Source of the DNA: Alectoria sarmentosa | Lineage: Eukaryota; Ascomycota; Lecanoromycetes; Lecanorales; Parmeliaceae | Assembly: GCA_009733775.1 (NCBI GenBank) | Contig: WOGZ01000323.1 | Span: forward strand, 1-37,308 | Length of the DNA: 37,308 bases | Direction of reading: 5' to 3' | In this document: positions 21,541 to 31,489 of the stretch, in pieces | How the letters are laid out: every line of letters begins with the position of its first letter | Position numbering within the stretch: the first letter of the stretch is position 1 | Translations under genes and position numbers: made by a program | The notes under the pieces: model-generated | What the model saw: only the letters and a program-made list of their open reading frames with translations | Told to the model about the DNA's origin: nothing | Databases searched by the model: none

Positions 21541-21991
21541 GGGGTCCACTGGAGCGAGCGGCTTCCACTATCTACAATAATGCGATAGAATAGCTCTTGT
21601 TGGATACTGACACGATCAAAGGGGGGGCTTTATGCGGAATGAGAATTGGGCTTCACGTGGAGGGTCAGTTTGATGTTTGTTGGACAAGCCTTGAGTTGAC
21701 ATCTTGCGGTCTGACTCGACCTGGTCGGCTTCTTACCCCTTTATGCATATCCGCTAGACTAAGATATCTGCAACTCTCCGACCTCCGCTTCTGCTATTCG
21801 ACCGCTCGACGCTCTTGCAAGAATCGAGAGAGGTTGTTCGTCTCCTTGATACGTAGAATGCATACCACGTAGAGGCGGTGTTCTTCAACGCTTCTTTCAG
21901 ACCCATTTTCTTTTTCTCAAATCGCAATTATTTTGTTTCGTAGAATTCTATTCGACCGTTCCAATGCCCTGGAAATAGAAGCTCCTTATAA
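21541..21991. other. Intergenic, downstream of the large secreted-protein gene
   Basis: About 450 bp with no supported gene. It must contain the 3' UTR of the minus-strand gene ending at 21992. Confidence 0.5.
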
Positions 21992-24900
21992 TTAGCAAGT
22001 ACATTCCCACTGCTCCGGTATAGGCGGAGGATCGCAATCAACACATCTCTCCTTCACCTTCTTTTCATCATACGCCGTGCAGTATCCCCCAAAGCATCCA
22101 AGCAAACAAGCATCACTCGACAGATACCACTCATTATTGACACATGGCGTGGACAATACCGGTCCAGTGACAGATGCCGTAGATGTTGCAACCGCCGAAG
22201 TTGTTGTCGAGGTTGTGGGGAAGAGGGTCGTGAGTGGCGTACTGGAGCCCACGCAAACGGTGAATGGATAAGGATCGACGCCGTATTCGATACTGGTCGC
22301 CGTGCAACCGTAGACAATGCTATTGGAGCCGGAAGCCGCTGGCATGGTCTCAGTGTAGACGATTTGCCCGCTCGTTGCGGACGGGGGCGGAGTGACCGAG
22401 GGCGCAGATGCGGACGCGCCCTGAGTGCAAGTCAATTGGCCGTTCCAGGTCGAGGAGGGCATTGCTGTGTAGCCACAGTAATTGGAGCCGGACATGGTGT
22501 TGTAGAATGCTGTCAAGGTTCCGCTGATGCATTCGCAGAGATTGACGACGTTGCAGTCGTCTGGGCCTCCGTCGCCGCCTTCGGAATTTTCGCTGGATGA
22601 GTTGAGACACTGTGATTCAGAGTTTTTGGGTGATGGGAAGGGGAGGGCACTTACAAGGGAGTACAAAGTGGGCTTGAGGTTATCATGGCGTAGCTTGCTG
22701 CAGCTACTGAGGCTGCTGAAGATGAAGACGCTGCAGAAGCTGCAGAGGCTGCCGAAGATGCCGAATTTATGAACCGACCACTTGTAGTAGTTGCCGTAAC
22801 GAAGGTAGTTTGGCTTGAACCAGCGCTGGTAGTAGTTGCTGTGGCGAAGGTAGTCAGGCCAGATCCACCAACATCTCCACTTACAGGCCCGTCAGGTCCA
22901 ACTAATACGGCGGTCGCTGGGGCGGCCGCAGTCCCTGTATTCTCCACGGCAGCGAAGCATGAAGGATAGAGGGAAGGCTGCACTCCCGGGACCCATGTTT
23001 CCTGACGTTTTTCCAGGTAAATTTGATCCTGTTCGTCTTCCGTCCCATTCGTTGGGAGAGCTCTGCGCTTCGACCCTTGCTGTTGATTAGGATCCGGGAC
23101 GACTTGCTCGGGCCACACGGGCCAGAAATAATCCGTCACTTGGCTCTCGAGGTTTTCGAACCAGAGTCGTTCTGCTGCGAATTGTGCTGGCTCGCCCGTC
23201 CACATATTTATGCATCGGCCTTGTGCGGGTTCATATTGAAATATGGCTTTGCCAGATGCAGTGTACTGCTGGCTGAAATCATCGGACAAGGGTGTATAGT
23301 CTTTGAAGATAACCGGAGAAGCGAGAGTTCCTTGATCGCCCGTGTCCCAGTCTCCTCCGAACAGTGCAGTAACGGTCCTGGCGATTTGTTGGGCCATACC
23401 TGCATACATCATAACACCGGGCACAGGATTGAGCCTAAATCTTGGGGTGATAATAACAGCCTGAACGTGCATATCAGGGCTGAATACTCCACCCGGCCCC
23501 AAGAACTGTGACAGACCAGGGAAACCACCCGTGCCATCACCAGGGCCCAATATGTTTATGACCTGTTGCTGGAACCGCAGCTGCTGTTGTTCTGCATTTA
23601 TGGTAGGGTCATCGAAAGAGGGTCTTTCCCAAAGATGCGACATCCAAACTCCTTTCGTCGACTGTACAATTAACGAGGTACAGCCATACAATCCTGCGAC
23701 GGCTAAAGTGAATGGTTCATTCGTAAGGGGGTAGAAGAGAGACGACGAGGGGTATGCAGGATCTTGTCTCAAAGCCACGTAACCTATGAGATTAAATTGC
23801 CATTGCCACCAAACGAAGGTGTCCATGTCACCATTGTATGGAGAGTTGTCAGGCCACTCCAATATCCGCTTGTTCTTAGGAGCCCCGTCACCTTTCAGAT
23901 GCCGTTTGAGTTTGGCAGGGGGTGTAGATGATGGTGGATCTACATTTGCGCAAATAGAGCATGTGGGGGCGCACAGGGGGCCTCCCGAAGAAACTGCAGA
24001 CGACGATACGGACGAGGTCTGACTGACAGATGAACTCGCAGTCTGAGATGCCGACCTGCTTGCTGAGTTCGACGTTTGGCTGGCGATGGAGGAGGTGGTA
24101 GTGGAGCTGGAGGTAGTAGAGCTGGTAGATGTGGTAGTGGAGGTGGTGGTGGGTTCCTCATCTTCGTCATATGTAGGGGTACCATCGGGCTCGATAGTAA
24201 TAGTGATGTCTGGTTCTGTCCAGCCCGGAGGAAATTCGATAGAGCCAGGAGGATAGATTCCCGGAGGAAGATCAATCTGGAATCCACAGAAGAGGCAATG
24301 TCCGTGCGATGGACAAAAAAGCTGCACGATTTGGTCAGTAAAGGGCGTATCAATACCGCCAGTCGGGCAAATTTGGGAGAACTCACGAAGCAGAAATGGC
24401 TATGGCCCCAGAAGATCGGAAACCCATGAGAATGATCTGTAGGCGAATGAGTGTCGCTCGAGACACCAGTGCTGATTTCCTCTATCGTTGGGGAGGTAGT
24501 GCCGGAAAACGTCACCAGCCCTGCCAAGAGAGAGGATGCTGGGGGATTATCGAGGGGTGGCGGCTCCGATGTAAGAGAAGCTGGCAGGTCGCCGCCCCAG
24601 GCTCCCGATACAAAGCTGGTCGTGAAGCCGGACGAGGCGCTCTGAGTGGAGGGTGCACTCTGCCTGCTAGAAGCGGAACTCCATTGTAGGCCCACATTTG
24701 GCGCTACTGAAGGAGCCGGGAAGATGGGGGTACCTGGTCCGACGCTTGGTATACCCCATGCACTTCCTCCAGGGTATATTGTAATTTGAATGGCTGTGGT
24801 ACTGCTAGTGCCGAAACTTATTATGCTCGATGTGGTGAGTGTAGAAGTTAAATCGGTCAATGTGCTGTAAGTCGTTGGTATGAAAGTCTCCGAGATAATT

Positions 24901-26570
24901 TGAGAAGTGGTAAGGGAACCTGAAGGGGAGAGTGTCGAGGTAATGACTGTTGCGCCCTGAGGGAGCCCCTGAGTGCTGCCTTGGGTGCTCAAGGTAGTTG
25001 ATGCAGACACCGAAGCAGATACCGAAGCAGGAGAGTGCCAAGAACCACTGGAGCTTGACAGCGGCTGTTTAGACGAAGCATAAACGGAAGACGAGATGGA
25101 GCTTGAGCCTGCCAATGGGTAAGACGTTGCGGAGGAAGAAGCTGAGTTGGTGTTGGAAGCGCCCTCCGAAGCCACACTAGAAGGAGAGTTCGATCCTGAT
25201 GAGCCCGATCCGCTCGACGCAGAAGCAGTATTCGATACGCCAATAATGATTGAAGGCGAAGAAAGGGATCCAGTGTTGGAAGCGGACGTAGGGTTTGACG
25301 CCCCATTTTGGCCACTGGATACAAGCGAAGAAGTAAAGCTTGATGCGGAATTGAGGCCTGATTCCACACTCGACCCACCGGACACGGACGTGGAAATCCC
25401 AGCTTGAGCACTAGATGTAGGTGAAGAAGCCCCAGCCTGGCCTAGGGATGCAGACGTAGAAGCTGAGCTCGATGCGTCATTTAAAGCTGAGGAACTAATT
25501 TGAGTAGCTGAAGTGAAGCTGAATGTTGAAGTCGAAGACGAACCAAACCTGGGGATAAATCCACTAGATTGGCCAGAAATCGTAGAAAGTGACACCGAAT
25601 TTGATCCAGAATTTGACGATCCGCCAGCGCCGACTTGACTTGATGTTGCGACGAGTGACGGAGAGATCGACGCAGAGCTAGAGACTGACGGTCCAGCTCC
25701 GTTCTGGTTGGAAGATGCAGGGCTAGAGGCCGTATTCGAAGTCGGTGTTGCGGAGGTAGACCACGATGCCGAACTGCCACTCGCTGGAGAAGTAGACTGG
25801 CTGGACGCAGAGAGTGACAATGACTGTTCTGTGCTCTGTCCGCTAGCACTACCTGTAATAGACGTCGAGGACGAAGAAGGAGTCGAGGCACTCGAGACCT
25901 GCGACACCAATGACGCAGTAGTGCCTGCTGAGGCTGATACACTTGAGCCTGCACTACTTTGGCAATCGACAGGGACCGAGACTGGGGTAGCCAGTACGGC
26001 CGTGATTGACGTCGTGGTTTTGATGATTAAAGAAAGACCAGGGAACGCTGGGTAAGTGAAAGTGCTCGTTGTTGTGGGTAGAGGTCCCCTAAAGATGAAA
26101 TTAACAAACAGCATGAACAATGTAGAATTACAATAGCCTTACTGAACGTTGATTGAGGTATATGTTGAGAAGGTGCTATCTGTAATGACTTCAAGATTCG
26201 AAATCTCGAGGGCTGGGTATCCTGAGGGTGGATTTTGAACTTCGTATATTCCGGTGGTTATAGTGGCAGGAAAGACCATGAGACCCACTCCACTTGACAG
26301 ACTGCCGCAATCGGAAGTGCATGTCCAAACTGGAAATGTCGCCGACGAGCTTTGCGAATCGGTCAAGATCATGAACGAATTTGCTGTAAGGCATGGAAAT
26401 TGGCCAGTCACTGTAAGAGGAGGGTATACATATTCGGGAATTAGAGTCACACTTGCGATGGAGCTGACTGTAGAAGCAGTTGTTGTTTGGGCCGTGGTCG
26501 TTTGGGCGTGTACCAAAAGAGGAGATAGAAAGGACAATATGGAAAGGAAGAAAGAGAAATGGCTTGTCAT
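21992..26570 (-). CDS. Giant secreted Ser/Thr/Ala-rich protein with a central Cys/His globular domain, 1465 aa
   Basis: Four exons on the minus strand, 26570-26143, 26088-24387, 24321-22655 and 22592-21992, close in phase (introns 54, 65 and 62 bp). The start at 26570 gives a textbook signal peptide (MTSHFSFFLSILSFLSPLLVHAQ). An N-terminal domain with paired cysteines (residues about 40-150) precedes some 450 residues of Ser/Ala/Thr/Gly-rich, presumably O-glycosylated sequence. A Cys/Pro-rich linker (FCPSHGHCLFCGF, about 712-724) follows. Then comes a globular domain at about 865-1115 with WWQWQFNLIGYVALRQ, AGLYGCTSLIVQS and GVWMSHLWE. Dibasic sites KNKR (859-862), SKRR (1127-1130) and LEKR (1146-1149) bracket that domain and suggest Kex2 cleavage. 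The C-terminus is a Cys-rich domain (LCECISGTLTAFYNTMSGSNYCGY) resembling segments found in other fungal secreted proteins. No GPI signal is apparent. Function is unknown; a cell-wall or extracellular role is inferred. Confidence 0.8.
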
Positions 26571-26977
26571 GGTGATGTACATAGCCAACAACAACAAAGT
26601 CAGACAGTCAAAAGAGCGAAGAATGGGCAAAGAATATAACCACTGCAGAAAGCAACAGACATCGAGCAGACATCCTTCACGACTGTAGACTCATTTCCGC
26701 CTATGCATATTGTCCATTAGCACGAGCGTCATCCCATGTTGTGGAGTTGGAAGTCTTGCTCCCCGCTATCGATGGGCCCAGTACCAACGTCTACATTTTC
26801 AGACTTCGCCTTACTCGTGTTCATGAACACGAGATTCAGGTGCCACGAAACGAAACAACTAGCGGTAAAATATGGAGAGCCTTTCTTGAGGGCAAATAAA
26901 AAAGTTCGTATTTCTTTGCGTATCTGCGACTAAATAAAAAGACATTGTCCAGGCTGTACTCAGATATCCGCGTTTTT

Positions 26978-26996
26978 GGCCCCACGCGGTGGGGCC
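26978..26996. repeat. Perfect 8-bp inverted repeat with 3-nt loop
   Basis: GGCCCCAC-GCG-GTGGGGCC, a very GC-rich hairpin in otherwise ordinary DNA. It could be a protein-binding palindrome or chance; nothing nearby decides. Confidence 0.55.
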
Positions 26997-27365
26997 TTCG
27001 GCGGGAGATCGCCGTATTAGCAGCACCAAGATAGAAGCTCTCAGCGTTATGACTGCGAGATTGGAGTATTGTGTTACGACACGACTGTGGTTTGAGCATG
27101 ATTCCAGCTAAGCTGGCTTAGAGAGCCACTTCATCAAGAACGAATACTGATTTTACTTTGCATTTATTTGAGAGGAGGAGCCTCTCTTACGAATCCACTC
27201 AGAAAAAGATTGCTGGGGAAGCGCCGGAAAGGTGAATTGTAGATGCTCGAAGGAGTTGGACGAAGTGGGTACAGTAGTATCTGAATTTCAAGTGGAAGGC
27301 AATTGTACAACGTGAAACAGTAGGGAGCAGGCCAGCCTTACAGCCATGCTCTTGCGGAGGCGCAG

Positions 27366-27393
27366 TAAGCCCGGCGGGAACCGTTCGGGCTTA
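27366..27393. repeat. 8-bp inverted repeat with 12-nt loop
   Basis: TAAGCCCG and CGGGCTTA are perfect complements around GCGGGAACCGTT. The arms do not extend into a tRNA-like cloverleaf. Confidence 0.5.
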
Positions 27394-28694
27394 AGTATGG
27401 GTCGATGTTTCGAAAAGCGACGGACTTCATCTCTACTTCTCTAGTCAGCATTAATGCTTCCGTACAATATTTCCAAGGTCCCCTCTTCTACGGGAGGATG
27501 TATCATTGGTGCTGTTTCGCGTAGTGGGTAGGGAGCTGATGATGAAGAGCGAACATGGAAGCAACGCATTATTTCACGTTATCAATTGGATATGGTCAGT
27601 AGAGCTGGCTGCCGAGTGGGCCACTGCCTCTTAAATTTGCAAAGTTAATAGCGGACGCTAGAAGGACGGAAGGGGCTTGCGGCCTGCCATTACTAATATT
27701 GCATATATACCTTACCTTATGTACCTTACGCACGTCGTATCCGAATCGGCCCTAAAAATGTTTGCCGTAGAGGCCAAGATAATTAACGCACGAGGTATTA
27801 ATTACCTTGGCGCTCTCTCCTATCCTGGAGGGGGGGTCTCAGGAGGTCCTACTCGGGGCTGAACATCAAAAAGTCATTTTTCTTACCACCCCCCGTCGCA
27901 ACTCAACAGCGGGGATACCGACGATTAAAAGACTAGCTTCGCAATTATTCTGCTCAAGCAGACCTGATTCAAAAACTTATGGCTGAAATTTTCGTCATGA
28001 AAGTTGTCATTGAAAAGTTGGTGTCTACCAACGACACAGGAATAAGGGATACCATCAGCTTTTCGCGTGAAATCAATAGGGGCCGCGGCACGGTGCCTGC
28101 GTCGTAAAGTAAATCGATTATGACAGACAGTGCGAGGGTAGAGTTTGTTTCGTGTTTCAGACCGACGATCAGAAGGAGCTGTAATTTAACGAGCTTTTCC
28201 GTACTCTTTCCAGTCTTGAATCTCGACAAGTACGCGCACGTCTTTGTGGTGTTGGTTCCATCGATTCACAGATCTTTCAACCAACAAAGCTGAGATCGCA
28301 TCCGAAGATTACGAGGCTGAGCATAAGCGGGTGGCAACTGGCACCGTCACCACCGTTGTCACGACCTGGTTCTTGGCCCCCTTCGTTTGACACATTAAGT
28401 GCTATAGAGGTCTATATTCTATCGGAGCCTGGACTTGGATGCAACTCTGCTAGATGACCTCATCAATCATGAAACACAATCTCTGACCAAAATAACCCAA
28501 GATCTCTGATTGGGATCGAAGCTGCAAGTCCATAGCCTGATTCGAGTCTACCCATCATAAGCTCAATACTCGAGTTCCTGCACCTCCAGCCAAGAGGTGA
28601 TACGGATCAAGGAGCATAACTAATGTTCATCGCACAGCATCTGTCATCATCGTTGCAGATAACATGCGGTAGCCCATAATATTTATCCAAAGCC

Positions 28695-29600
28695 ATGCAA
28701 CAACCCGCAATCCAAGGCAGCCTCCAGCGCGTGCAACAGAATTCAAACCAAAGCTACAGCCACCCTATCATTGAACCGTCGACCCACCGCAACCTCCAAG
28801 TCTTCAGCAAAGCCTGCTCAACCGGCGATCTCGAATCCGTAACCGTTCTCGCCGCCGGCAACCACGCTCCCAACAATGCCTACTACCTCAACTTCGGCCT
28901 CGTATCCGCCATCATTCACAAACAAATTGACATCGTACGCTACCTGCTCTCCTGCGGCGCCGCCATTGATGACAGCGTCACCGCAATGGCCGTGAAAGCC
29001 GCTTCATTACCCGTGTTCGAAATCCTACTCTCGCACGGCTGGGACGTCAATGCTTCCTTCATGGGCGGACAGACCGCTCTCCTGAATCTCCTCAAGCACG
29101 ATGATTTAATCAGATGGCTTCTCGCTCACGGCGCCAATCCGAATTTTGGCCCCCCACCGAGCCCTCAACCGCGCGCATTACCCGTCACGGATTCCGGCGC
29201 GGTGCTTGACACAGCAGCCAGCATAGCCAGTCCTGAGATCTTCGGTCTTCTACTGCAGCATGGCGCCAAGCTAGAAAACAGCCTGCCGCTGCATGCGGCT
29301 GCTGCTTCAGCATCCAAGACTGACGATGAAAGCATTGCCATGATGGACTATTTGCTACAGCTTGGTGTTGAGATTGATGGCTCTGATGGGGCCAGAGGCT
29401 TTAGGGCGTTGGGGACGCCGTTGCATTATACTATCCGCGAGAGAACGATGGATAGAGTTAAATTCCTGCTGATGAAGGGATCAGATGTGAAGGCTGCGGG
29501 TCAAGGGGGGGTCACGGCAATAGCGCTGGCCAAGCAGACGGGTAAAGAGGAGCTGGTTGCGCTGGTTGAGATTGATGGAAAAGAAGGGCGCGCTGCTTAG
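28695..29600 (+). CDS. Ankyrin-repeat protein, 301 aa, intronless
   Basis: This is a single open exon from ATG to TAG. After a Gln/Asn-rich leader, ankyrin-type helix pairs recur from about residue 35 to 295. Examples are FSKACSTGDLESVTVLAAGN, SAIIHKQIDIVRYLLSCGA, AASLPVFEILLSHGWDVNA, DDLIRWLLAHGANPN, IASPEIFGLLLQHGAKLENS and the clear final pair GTPLHYTIRERTMDRVKFLL / TAIALAKQTGKEELVALV. Ankyrin repeats bind partner proteins; there is no catalytic or membrane domain and no signal peptide, so a cytosolic or nuclear adaptor role is inferred. G+C at third positions is high at the 5' half, consistent with a genuine expressed gene. Stand-alone ankyrin proteins of this size are very common in ascomycetes and the partner cannot be predicted. 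Confidence 0.85.
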   Translation: MQQPAIQGSLQRVQQNSNQSYSHPIIEPSTHRNLQVFSKACSTGDLESVTVLAAGNHAPNNAYYLNFGLVSAIIHKQIDIVRYLLSCGAAIDDSVTAMAVKAASLPVFEILLSHGWDVNASFMGGQTALLNLLKHDDLIRWLLAHGANPNFGPPPSPQPRALPVTDSGAVLDTAASIASPEIFGLLLQHGAKLENSLPLHAAAASASKTDDESIAMMDYLLQLGVEIDGSDGARGFRALGTPLHYTIRERTMDRVKFLLMKGSDVKAAGQGGVTAIALAKQTGKEELVALVEIDGKEGRAA

Positions 29601-30713
29601 TAATATTGAGACCTGGTCAAGATAATGATTGAGTGGTAGGTTGGTGCGTCGATCAGACTTGACGTGCTTCAAGATTCATTCAAACCCCCAAGACTCGTAA
29701 AGAGTATTATTCGTGCAGCCCAGACGTCACTCCATCTAGCATAGAACTTCGAATATATTAAACCTCATACCAGGACCTTTCCAGTTTTGGATGCGTCTGT
29801 GGTTAAGAGGAATCTCAGGCTTTAGCTGCCTGCGGTCTCTTACCTGAGACAAACCGAAATTCAACCTCTGAGTTTGGACGACGCGCCGTATCTCGATCTT
29901 CGGTGCCTAATCGATAAATAGTTGCTTATAACCGACACGACGTCGACTTCATATATCCACGCCGCCGGATTTAAGGCAATCATCTCCCCTATGTGGAGTT
30001 ACAGCGGTGAAGGTTATCAACAGGTCAGATATTCGCCCCCCCCCCCCGCTTAGTCAACTAGAACGTGTGCTACACTAGAATATCTCTTCCCGAATTTTTC
30101 CTGTTTGGGAATATTCTTGACGACTTGGACGAGAAAGCTTCTCTTTACTGCGGTCAAGGCCCAAGCCTTAAAAGGTATATGACCAAAGCATTGTAAACTG
30201 CTGTATAGCTTTCCAACAGCTCACCAGTATCGATTCGTGCTTCAAAACCAGGGTCACGTCGCCTATGTACTCAAAGATATGTGGGATTATGCAGATCTGG
30301 CAATTGCTCGCGGATTTTCATGACTCTATAACATAGTTGCACCGAGATTACTGTTATCCGCTGTGTCATATCTTTTTATCCTACCCGCCCTGGTTAGCCG
30401 CATATTAGAGCTTGCTGTTCGCCATTGATGATCGCAGACTCTGAGTGCAGTATATTCTGCCCCGATGAAATGGTATTGCTGTTGGCGCGGACTGGAAGCG
30501 CGGTGCGATACGTGAATGCCTTCTGTCACATGATGACTTTACGACATCCGGTCCTTGTATTCGACCACTACATGCTTCCTACTTCGGCAAAGCGGTGTGG
30601 GGGAGTGTTCTCCAAACTTCATGCTTCGGCTCAGGCACTGCGGTATCGACCCGCTCCCTACGTGCAGCTGTTCCTTCCCCAGCTGTATGTTCCTCCTCTT
30701 TTTGATTGGGCAT
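29601..30713. other. Intergenic; no gene seen
   Basis: About 1.1 kb with a C run near 30038-30049 and only short unrecognised open frames. The 3' UTRs of the ankyrin gene and of the former DUF3112 gene would fall here. Confidence 0.5.
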
Positions 30714-31331
30714 CTACTTGAAGTAGCCACCAGGGCCCTTGCGTCCATCAGGGACAAAGAATCTCTTATCGATTCAAACGGCAAGGTAGGTGTAGATAAC
30801 GAGGATCTCGAGCGAGAAGTAGAAGATGTGAAAGCAAGCCTTGGATTCGTATGACGCAGGGTGGCTCACTGTTCCAAGTGTTAGATAATTTGTCAAACAC
30901 TGATACCATGCGCCAAGAGATAATGCAGTAGAACCGAAGAGTATGATCATAATCTTCGCCCCGAAGCTTTCAGTGCTAAAGGGTTCAATCTTCTTCTTAC
31001 AAGGTACGCAGAGAATACCGAGGAGTAGTGGGATTGGCAGTATGGCTGCGGACGCGAAGAATGTGGCTCCGTGAAGCTCCAGGCCTCCTGAATGGATGAG
31101 CTTTGTTCGATCCATGGTCCAGTATGAGTCCATGGCGAATACAATAGACGATATGAAGGCAATTTTGAGGCCAGGTTGCCAGCCCGCACGGCTCTCGGAA
31201 TTCAGTACATAGTCTCTGTAACCAGACTTTTTATGGGGAGTGGCAGAAGAGTCGAAATTTGATAGCGTCCCACAGGGGTCTGAGTAGGAAATCGTGTCAA
31301 ACCTCGTTTTCTGGTGGAGTTTGCCGTTATG
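30714..31331 (-). pseudogene. DUF3112-type membrane protein, 5'-truncated by an LTR element and with an in-frame stop
   Basis: The minus-strand frame from 31331 downward encodes the C-terminal half of a fungal DUF3112 multi-pass membrane protein. Recognisable parts are RAGWQPGLKIAFISSIVFAM, LELHGATFFASAAILPIPLL, GAKIMIILFGSTALSLGAWY, and the hallmark SHPASYESKACFHIFYFSLE followed by ILVIYTYLAV. A TGA at 30774-30776 stops the frame exactly where relatives have the Arg of an R-F-D-R-R-F motif. Beyond it the same frame continues IDKRFFVPDGRKGPGGYF to a TAG at 30714, as in intact family members. TGA is one C-to-T change away from CGA. Upstream, coding sequence runs up to 31331 and is then replaced by the LTR. 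The N-terminal half and start codon are absent from the window. The stop could be a recent mutation or RIP leakage; the gene is almost certainly non-functional. Confidence 0.75.
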
Positions 31332-31489
31332 TGTTACGAGCGTACCCTACTCAGCCCTATCGGGCCTACCGGCCCTAGCGTGGTTCAGGGACCTATATAT
31401 AGGCCTCCCTCCCTCATACATAGTTCCCTAGACTTATTATCCTCGTTACATACACCCATATGACCTCAGACTCTATGCTGATTCTGACA
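31332..31489 (+). mobile_element. LTR copy 1 (158 bp, almost unmutated)
   Basis: The sequence runs from TGTTACGAGCG to CTGATTCTGACA, with TG..CA ends. It aligns base for base with LTR copy 2 at 34249-34423 apart from a 17-bp gap, two transversions and C/T or G/A differences, which defines its borders. It lies directly inside the DUF3112 gene. The 5 bp to its left are TTATG (31327-31331). It could be the 5' LTR of the element ending at 34423, or a solo LTR, since TTATA also follows it directly. Confidence 0.8.

Larger units (their letters stand above)
26571..28694. other. Intergenic; two small hairpins, no gene seen
   Basis: About 2.1 kb between the divergent secreted-protein and ankyrin genes. 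The open frames are short and unrecognised, including an 86-codon minus-strand frame at 27969-28229. Two compact inverted repeats at 26978-26996 and 27366-27393 are the only structure noticed. Confidence 0.5.

Noticed and set aside
24989..25954. Leu/Arg/Gln-rich minus-strand frames and Glu/Asp/Ala-rich plus-strand frames
   Set aside because: Alternative-frame shadows of the Ser/Ala-rich region of the secreted protein.
27366..27393. Possible tRNA or small RNA around the hairpin
   Set aside because: No acceptor stem, anticodon arm or GTTCRANNC box could be found around it.
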